A stretch of 64,000 bases of DNA from JBECKS01 sp964557005 (GCA_964557005.1 CAZKYI010000007.1:62001-126000), one strand, 5' to 3'. Positions 36,980 to 45,355 are shown, counted from the stretch's first letter. Notes: generated by a model not told the origin, from the sequence alone. Made by a program: numbers and translations.

Positions 36980-37028
36980 GGAACGCGCTTTCGGGGTGAC
37001 GGGGAAGTGCACAACATGAAAACCGTAA

Positions 37029-37047
37029 GGGCGAATAAGATTCGCCC
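37029..37047. repeat. GGGCGAAT-AAG-ATTCGCCC hairpin repeat
   Basis: Perfect 8-bp inverted repeat with a 3-nt loop. The sequence around it (CGTAAGGGCGAAT...CCCCTACAG) resembles a common intergenic palindrome seen in many bacterial genomes. It lies 15 bp from the etfA stop and could also act as a 3-prime end stabiliser for etfBA mRNA; there is no T tract. Confidence 0.6.
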
Positions 37048-37061
37048 CTACAGTGGAAAAC

Positions 37062-37991
37062 CTAAATCAGTTTCTCCAGGGCTGGTACAGCTTCGAACAA
37101 ATCTGCAACCAGACCATAATCAGCAACCTGAAAAATAGGTGCTTCTTCATCTTTGTTAATCGCTACAATCACTTTGGAATCTTTCATACCTGCCAAATGT
37201 TGAATGGCACCTGAAATACCCACAGCAATGTAAAGATCGGGGGCAACAATCTTGCCTGTTTGACCCACCTGCATATCGTTCGGCACAAACCCTGCGTCAA
37301 CCGCCGCACGCGATGCACCGACTGCCGCACCCAGTTTGTCTGCAACTGCTTCAAGAATTTTGAAGTTATCGCCATTTTGCATACCACGACCACCAGAAAT
37401 AATCACTTTGGCCGCAGTTAATTCAGGACGCTCGGATTTAACAATTTCTTCACCTATGAAAGATGAAACGCCTGCATCTTGTGCAACAGCACACGCTTCA
37501 ACCGCAGCAGAACCGCCTTCGGCAGCCGCTGCATCGAACGCTGTACCACGCACCGTAATGACCTTGATGCTGTCAGTGCTTTGAACAGTTGCAATCGCAT
37601 TACCCGCATAAATGGGGCGTTTGAAAGTATCTGCTGAATCAACCGCAATAATTTCTGAAATTTGTGCAACATCTAACAATGCTGCAACACGTGGTGCAAA
37701 GTTTTTACCGTTAGTGGTCGCCGGTGCCAATACGTGTGTATAGGCTTTGGCCACTTCTGCAACCAATGCTGCAATATTTTCTGCCAGTTGATTGGCATAG
37801 GCAGCATTATCTGCCAACAGCACCTTACTCACACCTGCTACTTTTGCAGCTTGTTCGGCAACCGCTGCACAACCTGCACCTGCAACCAATACCGTGATGT
37901 CACCACCGATTGCTTTTGCAGCCGTCACTACATTTAAAGTCGCAGCATTCAAACTGGTGTTATTGTGTTCTGCATAAACTAGAGTCGCCAT
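37062..37991 (-). CDS. etfA: Electron transfer flavoprotein alpha subunit
   Basis: FAD-binding subunit of ETF, which collects electrons from acyl-CoA dehydrogenases. 309 aa, with SGGRGMQNGDNF and the FAD-site segment GQTGKIVAPDLYIAVGISGAIQHLAGMKDSKVI (the classical ETF-alpha signature, about residues 245-278). It starts one base after the etfB stop. The partner dehydrogenases could include those of fatty acid or steroid side-chain oxidation. Confidence 0.97.
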   Translation of the reverse strand: MATLVYAEHNNTSLNAATLNVVTAAKAIGGDITVLVAGAGCAAVAEQAAKVAGVSKVLLADNAAYANQLAENIAALVAEVAKAYTHVLAPATTNGKNFAPRVAALLDVAQISEIIAVDSADTFKRPIYAGNAIATVQSTDSIKVITVRGTAFDAAAAEGGSAAVEACAVAQDAGVSSFIGEEIVKSERPELTAAKVIISGGRGMQNGDNFKILEAVADKLGAAVGASRAAVDAGFVPNDMQVGQTGKIVAPDLYIAVGISGAIQHLAGMKDSKVIVAINKDEEAPIFQVADYGLVADLFEAVPALEKLI

Positions 37992-37992
37992 C

Positions 37993-38742
37993 TTAAATTA
38001 CCTTCGCTTCATTTTTCAGTTTATCAACCAGTTGCTCAACGCTTTCAACTTTGATACCCGCTTTGCGTGCTGCAGGTGGCTCAACTTTCAGGGTTTTAAC
38101 ACGTGGCGTTACATTCACACCCAAATCAGCAGGGGTCTTGGTATCCAACTGCTTTTTCTTGGCCTTCATAATGTTAGGCAGGGAAGCATAACGGGGTTCA
38201 TTCAAACGCAAGTCGGTTGTCACAATCGCAGGCAATTTCACTTCGATGGTTTGCAAACCGCCATCGATTTCGCGTGTTACTTTGGCTTTACCATCTGCAA
38301 TCGTTAATTTGGATGCAAAAGTTGCCTGGGACATACCTGCCAAAGCAGCCAACATTTGCCCTGTCTGGTTGTTGTCACCATCAATCGCTTGCTTGCCAAG
38401 AATCACTAACTCTGGTTTTTCTTCATCTGCAATCGCCTTGATTAATTTGGCAACCGCCAAAGGCTCAACCTCTGACTCACACTCAACCAGAATACCTCGG
38501 TCAGCACCCAAAGCCATTGCTGTACGCAACTGCTCCTGAGCAGATTTTGAACCGATACATACCGCAACAATTTCTGTAACCGTACCCGCTTCTTTCAATC
38601 GAACTGCTTCTTCAACAGCGATTTCGCAGAAAGGGTTCATAGCCATTTTAACGTTGTTCAATTCAACGCCAGAATTGTCGCTCTTCACGTTGACTTTGAC
38701 ATTCGCGTCAACAACTCGCTTCACAGCAACAAGAACCTTCAT
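37993..38742 (-). CDS. etfB: Electron transfer flavoprotein beta subunit
   Basis: AMP-binding ETF subunit. 249 aa beginning MKVLVAVKRVVDANVKV. It carries MNPFCEIAVEEAVRLKEAG, ADRGILVE, the QAIDGDNNQTGQM loop and VTTDLRLNEPRYASLPNIMKAKKK near residue 180-205, all typical. It is transcribed divergently from the ETF-QO gene, so the whole electron path to quinone is encoded around one intergenic region. Confidence 0.97.
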   Translation of the reverse strand: MKVLVAVKRVVDANVKVNVKSDNSGVELNNVKMAMNPFCEIAVEEAVRLKEAGTVTEIVAVCIGSKSAQEQLRTAMALGADRGILVECESEVEPLAVAKLIKAIADEEKPELVILGKQAIDGDNNQTGQMLAALAGMSQATFASKLTIADGKAKVTREIDGGLQTIEVKLPAIVTTDLRLNEPRYASLPNIMKAKKKQLDTKTPADLGVNVTPRVKTLKVEPPAARKAGIKVESVEQLVDKLKNEAKVI

Positions 38743-38807
38743 GGAATCCTCAAATTATTACCAGGTTTAAAGAAAGAAGACCGGGCGGCCTCCCGCGAAA
38801 GGCGGCT

Positions 38808-38836
38808 ATATTCTACTTTTATACCCACAAGGTCAA
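38808..38836 (-). promoter_or_regulatory. Candidate etfBA promoter
   Basis: Minus-strand TTGACC (38831-38836), a 17-bp spacer and GAATAT (38808-38813) lie about 65 bp before the etfB start. The -10 is a weak match. It is back-to-back with the ETF-QO promoter. Confidence 0.35.
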
Positions 38837-38848
38837 GATTGGAAAGCT

Positions 38849-38876
38849 TTGCCATACAAGGCATCTTGCTTATAAT
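38849..38876 (+). promoter_or_regulatory. Candidate promoter of the ETF-QO gene
   Basis: TTGCCA (38849-38854), a 16-bp spacer and a perfect TATAAT (38871-38876), about 95 bp before the ATG. Good sigma70-type match on the plus strand; the predicted leader is about 87 nt. Confidence 0.55.
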
Positions 38877-38970
38877 TGCGCCTCGCTAAAATCAGGCGAA
38901 AAGCAGGCATTTATCATTATTTTCAGCCAGCTTATTTCAATTCCGTTCACTTAAATTTTGCGGGGGTAAT

Positions 38971-40626
38971 ATGGAACGCGAATCAATGGAAGTTGATGTT
39001 GTTATCGTTGGAGCTGGCCCATCAGGTTTGTCAGCAGCGTGCAGAATTGGCCAACTGGCGAAAGCGGCTGGACAAGAACTTTCTGTGGTTGTGGTTGAAA
39101 AAGGTTCTGAAGTCGGTGCACATATTCTTTCAGGTGCTGTCATGCAGCCGACTGCAATGAATGAACTTTTTCCAAACTGGAAAGAGCTCGGCGCACCACT
39201 CAATGTCGCTGTGAATGATGACGAAATTCACTACCTGCTCAGCGGTAACAGTGGCATTAAAGTGCCTAACTTTCTGTCACCTCCAGGCATGCACAATCAT
39301 GGCAACTATATTATCAGTCTGGGCAATGTATGCCGTTGGCTGGCAGAACAGGCTGGAGAGATGGGCATAGAAATTTTCCCGGGCTTTGCCGCTGATCGCG
39401 TGCTGTATAACGAACAAGGTGCGGTGATTGGTGTTGGCACTGGCGATATGGGTATATCTGAAAATGGTGAACATAAAGCGGGTTATGCGCCAGGCATGGA
39501 TTTAATTGCCAAATACACCATTTTCTCTGAAGGCAACCGTGGCCACCTGGGGAAACAGCTCATCAAGCGTTTTTCTCTGGATAAAAACTCTGGCACACAA
39601 CACTACGGCATCGGCATCAAGGAATTGTGGGAAATCAAACCGGAGTTACATAAGGAAGGCCTTGTGATTCACACCATGGGCTGGCCTTTAAGTGAAACGG
39701 CTTCTACAGGCGGTGGTTTTCTCTACCATACTGAAAACAATCAGGTGTCTTTAGGTTTGATGGTGGATTTAAGTTACAAGAATCCTCACCTGAGCCCCTT
39801 CGATGAAATGCAGCGCTGGAAAACCCATCCGCAAATCGCCAAATATCTTGAAGGCGGCAAACGTGTTTCCTATGGCGCTCGTGCAATCAATAAGGGTGGT
39901 TTTCAGGCGATTCCCAAACTCACCTTTCCGGGTGGTTTGCTGTCAGGCTGTGATGCAGGTTTTATGAACATGCCCAAAATCAAGGGCAGCCATAACGCCA
40001 TGAAAACGGGCATGCTGGCAGGCGAAGCGGTATTTGAAGCGTTGGCCGCAGGCAAAAGTGGCGGTGATGAACTCACCGATTACACCAGCAAAGTTGAAAA
40101 TTCGTGGGTGTATCAGGAACTCAGGGAAACCCGCAATGTTGCCCCTGCCCTGCATAAGCTCGGTACGTTTTTTGGGTCTGCCTTTACCTTCATTGATCAG
40201 GTTATTTTTCGCGGAAAATTACCCTTCACATTGCAAGACCCGCAACCCGACCATGAAACACTGTTACCCGCTAACAAGTGCAAAAAGATTGACTACCCGA
40301 AACCGGACGGCAAATTAACTTTCGCCAAACTGGATTCGGTTTTTCTTTCTAACACCAATCACGAGGAAGACCAGCCTTGTCATTTGCAGTTGGCGGACCC
40401 CAGCATTCCGATTTCCAAAAACCTGCCCATGTACGATGAGCCTGCTCAACGCTACTGCCCCGCAGGTGTTTATGAAATTGTTGAAAATGAAGGGGGAGAC
40501 AAGCGTTTTCAAATCAATTCACAAAACTGTGTGCACTGCAAAACGTGTGATATTAAAGACCCTGCACAAAACATTAATTGGGTTACACCTGAGGGTGGTG
40601 GTGGCCCCAACTATCCTAATATGTAA
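38971..40626 (+). CDS. Electron transfer flavoprotein-ubiquinone oxidoreductase
   Basis: Membrane-associated FAD/4Fe-4S enzyme passing electrons from ETF to ubiquinone. 551 aa: N-terminal FAD motif VVIVGAGPSGLSAACR (about residues 10-25), VVEKGSEVGAHILSGAV, a quinone-binding middle region, and a C-terminal 4Fe-4S ligand set starting at YCPAGVYE with NCVHCKTCDIKDP (about residues 490-530). GGGGG-like GGGGGTAAT provides the ribosome site. It stands alone, ending in a strong terminator. Confidence 0.96.
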   Translation: MERESMEVDVVIVGAGPSGLSAACRIGQLAKAAGQELSVVVVEKGSEVGAHILSGAVMQPTAMNELFPNWKELGAPLNVAVNDDEIHYLLSGNSGIKVPNFLSPPGMHNHGNYIISLGNVCRWLAEQAGEMGIEIFPGFAADRVLYNEQGAVIGVGTGDMGISENGEHKAGYAPGMDLIAKYTIFSEGNRGHLGKQLIKRFSLDKNSGTQHYGIGIKELWEIKPELHKEGLVIHTMGWPLSETASTGGGFLYHTENNQVSLGLMVDLSYKNPHLSPFDEMQRWKTHPQIAKYLEGGKRVSYGARAINKGGFQAIPKLTFPGGLLSGCDAGFMNMPKIKGSHNAMKTGMLAGEAVFEALAAGKSGGDELTDYTSKVENSWVYQELRETRNVAPALHKLGTFFGSAFTFIDQVIFRGKLPFTLQDPQPDHETLLPANKCKKIDYPKPDGKLTFAKLDSVFLSNTNHEEDQPCHLQLADPSIPISKNLPMYDEPAQRYCPAGVYEIVENEGGDKRFQINSQNCVHCKTCDIKDPAQNINWVTPEGGGGPNYPNM

Positions 40627-40629
40627 TCT

Positions 40630-40660
40630 AAAAAAGGCTCCGATGGAGCCTTTTTTATTT
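40630..40660 (+). terminator. Rho-independent terminator after ETF-QO gene
   Basis: AAAAAGGCTCC pairs with GGAGCCTTTTT around a GAT loop, followed by TTTTTTATTT. It lies 5 bp after the stop codon and is a textbook terminator; the A tract upstream could allow weak function on the other strand. Confidence 0.92.
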
Positions 40661-40701
40661 AAACCGTACAACTTGGTGCGGAGTGACGGGAAAGGATGTT
40701 C

Positions 40702-40710
40702 TGTTATAAT
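40702..40710 (+). promoter_or_regulatory. Extended -10 promoter for small antitoxin-like ORF
   Basis: TGTTATAAT is a perfect extended -10 element (TGnTATAAT). No good -35 is seen. Transcription would begin about 7 bases later, at or next to the ATG at 40717, implying a leaderless mRNA. Confidence 0.45.
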
Positions 40711-40716
40711 GTGCCC

Positions 40717-40896
40717 ATGAAAAACAACTCACTTTCCTCTACCAACCCCTACCTGAAGAACAAAGTGCTTTCCCAGAAAATGCGCCTGCGTTCTATTGCA
40801 AGCTCTACCGCTATTGAAACACACGAACCAATCAGTGTTATTGAACAAAAACTCACTCAGAAAAGTTCTTCTCCGTATCAAGTAACACTTGCCTGA
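40717..40896 (+). CDS. Small protein with Fic-inhibition-like motif
   Basis: A 59-residue predicted protein. NPYLKNK near the start and ASSTAIETHEP (residues 28-38) resemble the inhibitory-helix motif (S/T)xxxE(G/N) found in Fic antitoxins and in Fic N-terminal helices; here Ser30-x3-Glu34 is present but the following residue is Thr. It converges on the Fic gene and the two coding regions overlap by 44 bp at their 3-prime ends. No Shine-Dalgarno exists; the promoter suggests leaderless translation. A role as the antitoxin for the Fic protein is inference, and a spurious ORF cannot be excluded. Confidence 0.45.
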   Translation: MKNNSLSSTNPYLKNKVLSQKMRLRSIASSTAIETHEPISVIEQKLTQKSSSPYQVTLA

Positions 40897-41494
40897 CCAA
40901 TTTCTTCATTGGCTCATAATTGCAATCCATTCCCTGTTGAATTGCCAAAAAATAGGCATCACGGTGTGCATCCCACGCACTAAAATCCAGCGCAGGCAAG
41001 CCTGCTTGTAACGCCATCACATTGGCCAGTAACCGTGACAAACGGCCATTCCCTTCTCTGAACGGGTGAATCAAAATAAATTCCACATGTACAAGCGCTA
41101 TCGCTTCAACCAGTGCTGTGTTATCGAAAGTATGGCAAGGTGTAAATTGTCTGAGGTACTTATTATCCAGCTCATGCAATAAACGTGGAAGTTGTAACAC
41201 CGCAGCAAAATGGAAATCACCTTTGCCCATGTTTACCGTACGTAGTTTGCCTGCCCACTCATACACATTACCCAACCATTTGCGATGCCATTCACTTAAA
41301 TCTGCTACTGTTAATGATTGATCTTGCTGCACAGTGTCTAATACATCGTCATACAATTTCGCAAGCAGATCCAACTCAACCTGATTCATATCCGCGATAT
41401 TTATAATACCCAGCTTATTGACCAATACCTGATTATTGGAACCTGATTGATATTGTGCTTCCAGATTTAAAGAAGTGTCATAACGGTCTGCCAT
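40853..41494 (-). CDS. Fic family protein (predicted AMP transferase)
   Basis: A 213-residue Fic domain protein. The catalytic loop HPFREGNGRLSR (His143 to Arg151) matches HxFx(D/E)GNGR exactly, so AMP transfer or related nucleotidyl transfer to target hydroxyls is likely. No (S/T)xxxE(G/N) inhibitory helix is evident at either end, the situation of class I Fic proteins that need a separate antitoxin. The start is the ATG at 41494, 7 bp after the DUF1285 stop; an upstream extension into that gene is rejected. Targets unknown. Confidence 0.85.
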   Translation of the reverse strand: MADRYDTSLNLEAQYQSGSNNQVLVNKLGIINIADMNQVELDLLAKLYDDVLDTVQQDQSLTVADLSEWHRKWLGNVYEWAGKLRTVNMGKGDFHFAAVLQLPRLLHELDNKYLRQFTPCHTFDNTALVEAIALVHVEFILIHPFREGNGRLSRLLANVMALQAGLPALDFSAWDAHRDAYFLAIQQGMDCNYEPMKKLVRQVLLDTEKNFSE

Positions 41495-41501
41495 AAGCCT
41501 T

Positions 41502-42026
41502 TTAAATTCTCCCCAATAAAAATTCCAGATTGTGCGATTGAAGATACAGGCCACTTTCTCTTTCCTGCGCCTCCTCAATCAACTGATAGTACACATTACG
41601 ATTAAAACGCGCCCAAAGTTCATCGCGCACTTTAATGTAAGGCAATTCTCCCAACTGGTTTTGACGAAGTTCTATAGGCTGCTCCCTACTTAATTCAATC
41701 AAATCATCAAGATTGGTTCTGAAAATCAAATCATTTCCTGAGTGCTGATATTCCACAACAAGAAAAGGCACATCTTCCACTTGAATGCGCGCTTTCTCTA
41801 TGGGCGTGACCAGAAAATAGTCTTCACCTTCTTTTAACAAGACCGATGCAAAAAGTTGAACCAAACCTTTTCGTTTTATTTCACTGCCTTCATGAAACCA
41901 ACGCCCTTCTGCATCAATGCGCATATCCAGATCATAAACGCGTTGCGGCTTCCAAAGATGTATGGGTGGCAAGGATTTCGCTTCTGCTTTCAACTTGTGT
42001 AGTTGCGTGATTAAATCTTCAGCCAT
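41502..42026 (-). CDS. DUF1285 domain protein
   Basis: A 174-residue protein matching DUF1285: LWKPQRVYDLDMRIDAEGRWFHEGSEIKR (about residues 24-52), then YFLVTPIEKARIQVEDVPFLV and YIKVRDELWARFNRNVYYQL. Members are conserved in many proteobacteria with no established function; structures of the family show two small domains. It is encoded just upstream of fic on the same strand and divergent from the HIT gene 40 bp away. Confidence 0.85.
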   Translation of the reverse strand: MAEDLITQLHKLKAEAKSLPPIHLWKPQRVYDLDMRIDAEGRWFHEGSEIKRKGLVQLFASVLLKEGEDYFLVTPIEKARIQVEDVPFLVVEYQHSGNDLIFRTNLDDLIELSREQPIELRQNQLGELPYIKVRDELWARFNRNVYYQLIEEAQERESGLYLQSHNLEFLLGRI

Positions 42027-42066
42027 TGTTCTTTATAATCAATGCTTTAAAAAATGGAAATGTCTC

Positions 42067-42510
42067 ATGTTTGAATTGCATCCACAACTGGCGAAAGATT
42101 GTTTCCAGCTTGGCCATTTTGAATTATGCCAACTGCTGATGATGAACGACTATCATTACCCCTGGTTTATTCTCGTACCTCAAAGAGCAGACATCAGCGA
42201 AATTTTTCAGTTAAGCGAAACAGAACAATTACAACTCAGCAAGGAAATCAATCACTTTGCCAAATTCAGCAAAACGCTGTTTAACGCACATAAAATGAAC
42301 ATTGCCGCCCTGGGTAATGTGGTTCCACAATTACATATTCACATCATTGCCCGCTTTGATTTTGATACCTGCTGGCCTCAGCCAATATGGGGGCGCGCAC
42401 AACATCTCGCTTTTGAAAAAAAACAATTACTTGAACGCATTGATCAACTGATTGAGGGTTTTAATCAAAATCATACCCTGCCTTTTGTTTGGGACGAGCA
42501 GTGGATTTAG
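42067..42510 (+). CDS. HIT domain protein
   Basis: A 147-residue histidine-triad protein: VPQRADI, then the active-site QLHIHIIAR (about residues 94-102), in which the first position is Gln-Leu before His-x-His; the third His is replaced (IIAR). Family members hydrolyse nucleotide phosphoramidates or dinucleotides. The ATG at 42067 is chosen; upstream in-frame sequence lies inside the divergent gene. The 3-prime end overlaps mnmC by about 10 bp. Confidence 0.88.
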   Translation: MFELHPQLAKDCFQLGHFELCQLLMMNDYHYPWFILVPQRADISEIFQLSETEQLQLSKEINHFAKFSKTLFNAHKMNIAALGNVVPQLHIHIIARFDFDTCWPQPIWGRAQHLAFEKKQLLERIDQLIEGFNQNHTLPFVWDEQWI

Positions 42511-44513
42511 AACACGCCGAATTGCTCTGGCAAGACACAACACCTCTCTCCAAACGGTTTCAGGATATTTACTACTTACCTGAAAATGGTGTTGCCGAAA
42601 GTGCTTATGTGTTTTTACAACATAATCAACTGGAACAACGCTTTATCCATACACAGGAAAAAAATACCAGTTTTACCATTCTCGAAACAGGGTTTGGTAC
42701 AGGACTGAACTTTCTAAATGCGTGGAATTTATGGAAAACAGTTTCAGATAATACGCATCACACACATGCGCATCTGCATTTTGTTTCATTTGAATTGTAT
42801 CCGTTGCTTTCAAGTGAACTTGAGAAAGCTTTATCAGCCTTTCCTGAACTCAACCAATTAAGTGCACAACTCATTGCACATTACCCAAAGCGGGTGCATG
42901 GCTTTCATCGCATCAATTTTTCCAATCAGGTTTCACTCACCTTGTATTTTGGTGATGCACTGTCTGGAATACAGAAACTTGCAAACACGTTTAAGGCAGA
43001 TGCTTTTTTTCTGGATGGATTTAATCCAAACCACAACGAAAATTTGTGGAATGCCGAACTTTTTCAAGCCTTGAAAAAAATTTCCCTGAATAAAAGCACT
43101 ACATTTGCTACTTTCACCGCAGCGGGACACGTGCGCAGAAATCTGGAAAGCATCGGCTTTCACTGTGAAAAAGTAAAAGGCTTTGGCAAAAAACGGGAAA
43201 TGTTAAAAGGAATTTTCAATGAGGTTTTACACCCTGAAAATTCAAATGAAGCACTAATCCCCTACACCCATCGCCCGTGGATGCACACAGACAATGCGCA
43301 CACACTCAAGCAGGGTGAAAGCATTGCCATTATTGGCGCAGGTTTGGCGGGTGCATGGACAGCCTTTAAGTTAGCCGAACGCGGTTTCAAAGTAAGCGTC
43401 ATCGATAAAGCAGCACAGATTGCAAGCGGTGCCTCTGGCAATCCTCGTGGTGCTACTTTTTTTAAAATACCTGCGGGTGATTTGAACAGTACAAACCGTT
43501 TTTATATCGACGCTTACCTGTATAGCCTGAATACCTTTAAACAGCTCAAGCTTGATGAATCTATTTACAACCCTTGTGGTTTGATACAACTGGCAAGTGA
43601 TCATGAACTTGAACATAAATTCAAAAACAGCACCCTTCCATCGGACATCTGTCAATATCTCGATAAACAAACACTGTCTGAAATATGCGGCCTTGCTCAA
43701 CAATTTTCTGGTTTGTATTTTCCTGAAGCTGCCAGTATCAATCCACCTGCCCTATGCCAACATTTGTTAAATCATCCGAATATTGCATGTATTTTATCGT
43801 GCGAGCTTACCGACATAAGGAAAACAGAATCTTCATACACACTTGAAACCCTCATGCACGGTAAAAGCAAACACTTCAATTTTGATGTTGTGGTACTCGC
43901 CAACGCGCACACAGCAAGGCAGTTTGAATGTTGTGAGCATTTGCCTATACATGCTGTTCGTGGGCAAAGCACGCAGATACGCACAACTCACCCATCAAAC
44001 CTTAAAACAATTTTATGCTCCAAAGCCTATCTCACACCTGAGTATCAGGGTGTGCATACCATTGGTGCGACGTTTGATCCGCGCAATCTTTCAACTGATG
44101 TTCTCGAAAACGACAACCTGAATAATCTTGCATATTTAAAACAGTATTCGCCAGGTTTTGTGGAACAGGCAGGTGACATCTACGTTGATTCCGCACGTGC
44201 AGGGCTACGCTGCCAAAGCAGCGATTTGTTACCCGTTGTAGGCAATGTCTGTGATTTGAAAAAATTTAATGATGATTTTTCAGGCATTACCAAAGGTCAA
44301 ATTAAAAAAAGCTACCCGATGGCAAGTTGTATGCCCGGGCTTTATATGAATCTGGCACACGCTTCCAGAGGTTTAATCTCTACACCCTATTGCGCAGAAA
44401 TTCTGGTGAATTTAATGCTCGGTGAAGCCAGTGCTTGTGAACAAGCAGTGCTTGAGCAACTCTCTGATCGGCGTTTTTATTTTCGCGCCCTGAAAAGAAG
44501 TGGCTCAAAATAA
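42501..44513 (+). CDS. mnmC: Bifunctional tRNA mnm5s2U34 biosynthesis protein MnmC
   Basis: Completes the mnm5s2U34 wobble modification. About 670 aa: an N-terminal methyltransferase domain (residues ~1-240, with ILETGFGTGLNFLNAW and DAFFLDGFNPNHNENLW) and a C-terminal FAD-dependent cmnm5 oxidase domain starting with AIIGAGLAGAWTAFKLAERG (about residue 275). The domain order is standard. The GTG at 42501 gives the family-like VDLEHAELLWQD start; a TTG 12 bases earlier is possible. It overlaps the HIT gene, suggesting coupled translation. Confidence 0.93.
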   Translation: MDLEHAELLWQDTTPLSKRFQDIYYLPENGVAESAYVFLQHNQLEQRFIHTQEKNTSFTILETGFGTGLNFLNAWNLWKTVSDNTHHTHAHLHFVSFELYPLLSSELEKALSAFPELNQLSAQLIAHYPKRVHGFHRINFSNQVSLTLYFGDALSGIQKLANTFKADAFFLDGFNPNHNENLWNAELFQALKKISLNKSTTFATFTAAGHVRRNLESIGFHCEKVKGFGKKREMLKGIFNEVLHPENSNEALIPYTHRPWMHTDNAHTLKQGESIAIIGAGLAGAWTAFKLAERGFKVSVIDKAAQIASGASGNPRGATFFKIPAGDLNSTNRFYIDAYLYSLNTFKQLKLDESIYNPCGLIQLASDHELEHKFKNSTLPSDICQYLDKQTLSEICGLAQQFSGLYFPEAASINPPALCQHLLNHPNIACILSCELTDIRKTESSYTLETLMHGKSKHFNFDVVVLANAHTARQFECCEHLPIHAVRGQSTQIRTTHPSNLKTILCSKAYLTPEYQGVHTIGATFDPRNLSTDVLENDNLNNLAYLKQYSPGFVEQAGDIYVDSARAGLRCQSSDLLPVVGNVCDLKKFNDDFSGITKGQIKKSYPMASCMPGLYMNLAHASRGLISTPYCAEILVNLMLGEASACEQAVLEQLSDRRFYFRALKRSGSK

Positions 44514-44550
44514 AATGACGTTCTAGACTACATCAAAAAGGAGAACACAC

Positions 44551-45330
44551 ATGACTACAGCATTTAATCTGACTCGCCCTGATCTCAAACATCACATCAG
44601 CCCTGAAGAATGGGCTGTACGCATACAACTTGCAGCAGCCTATCGTTTGGTTGCACTGAATGGCTGGGACGATTTGATTTATACGCACATTTCGGCGCGT
44701 GTTCCCAACTCTGAACACGAATTTTTACTCAACCCGCTTGGGTTAACCTTTGATGAAATCTGCGCGTCCAATCTGGTGAAAATCAATCTGGCGGGTGAAG
44801 TGCTCGATGGCTCGCCTTATCGTGTGAACAAGGCAGGTTTTATTATTCACGGCGCGATTCACGAAGCACGTGCAGATGCAGGCTGTGTACTGCACTTGCA
44901 TTCTGATTATGGCGTAGCGGTATCGATGCAGGCAGACGGATTACTTCCCTTAAGCCAGACCGCGATGGTGGTTAATTTTGATTTGGCTTATCACGACTAC
45001 GAAGGCATCGCGACGCGGGAAGATGAAAAAGCGCGGCTGGTTGCCAACATTGGTCACAAGAGCTCGGTTATTTTACGCAATCACGGCACCTTAACTATTG
45101 GTAAAACGGTGGGTGATGCTTACGAAAAAATGTATCGCATGGAGCGCGCCTGCAAATATCAAATTCTCGCGCAAGCGGGTGGCCAGGCTTTCGCCAAGCC
45201 ACAAGACAATGCAATGGAAAATGTCATTCAGGGTGCTCTGGAAGTGGTTCAGGACATCAAGCCTGATCGAAAACCCTGGGATGCGATGCTGCGCCGTTTA
45301 GACAGGATAGATTCCTCTTTCAGGGAATAA
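44551..45330 (+). CDS. Class II aldolase/adducin domain protein
   Basis: A 259-residue class II aldolase fold protein. Metal-binding His residues are visible in HLHSDYG (about residue 110) and NHGTLTIG (about residue 177), and Glu is expected around GAIHEARAD. Such proteins split or rearrange phosphorylated sugars or act on unknown aldols; this adducin-like subgroup is common in proteobacteria without a defined substrate. AAGGAG precedes the ATG. It stands alone, ending in an inverted repeat that spans the stop codon. Confidence 0.85.
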   Translation: MTTAFNLTRPDLKHHISPEEWAVRIQLAAAYRLVALNGWDDLIYTHISARVPNSEHEFLLNPLGLTFDEICASNLVKINLAGEVLDGSPYRVNKAGFIIHGAIHEARADAGCVLHLHSDYGVAVSMQADGLLPLSQTAMVVNFDLAYHDYEGIATREDEKARLVANIGHKSSVILRNHGTLTIGKTVGDAYEKMYRMERACKYQILAQAGGQAFAKPQDNAMENVIQGALEVVQDIKPDRKPWDAMLRRLDRIDSSFRE

Positions 45331-45343
45331 AATCTATCCTGTC
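45301..45343. repeat. 12-bp inverted repeat spanning a stop codon
   Basis: GACAGGATAGAT (45301-45312) and ATCTATCCTGTC (45332-45343) are perfect inverted arms separated by 19 bp; the left arm is inside the class II aldolase coding sequence. No T tract follows on either strand. It sits in the short convergent gap before the acyl-CoA synthetase stop, so it could be an unusual bidirectional 3-prime end structure. Confidence 0.65.
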
Positions 45344-45355
45344 TCGAAACGATTT

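Larger units (their letters stand above)
36825..37061. other. Intergenic repeat island between yciK and etfA
   Basis: A 237-bp convergent gap without a gene. It contains copy 2 of the 37-bp repeat and a separate hairpin repeat next to etfA. The region from about 36905 to 37018 translated on the minus strand gives a SERSESK...WRGIGVHSQLGKR-like peptide, which I regard as repeat-derived rather than a protein. Confidence 0.6.

Noticed and set aside
36808..37017. 69-aa minus-strand frame containing ILSERSESK
   Set aside because: Repeat-derived translation of an intergenic element rather than a gene.
40853..41578. 241-aa version of fic
   Set aside because: The extension overlaps the DUF1285 gene; the ATG at 41494 fits family length and spacing.
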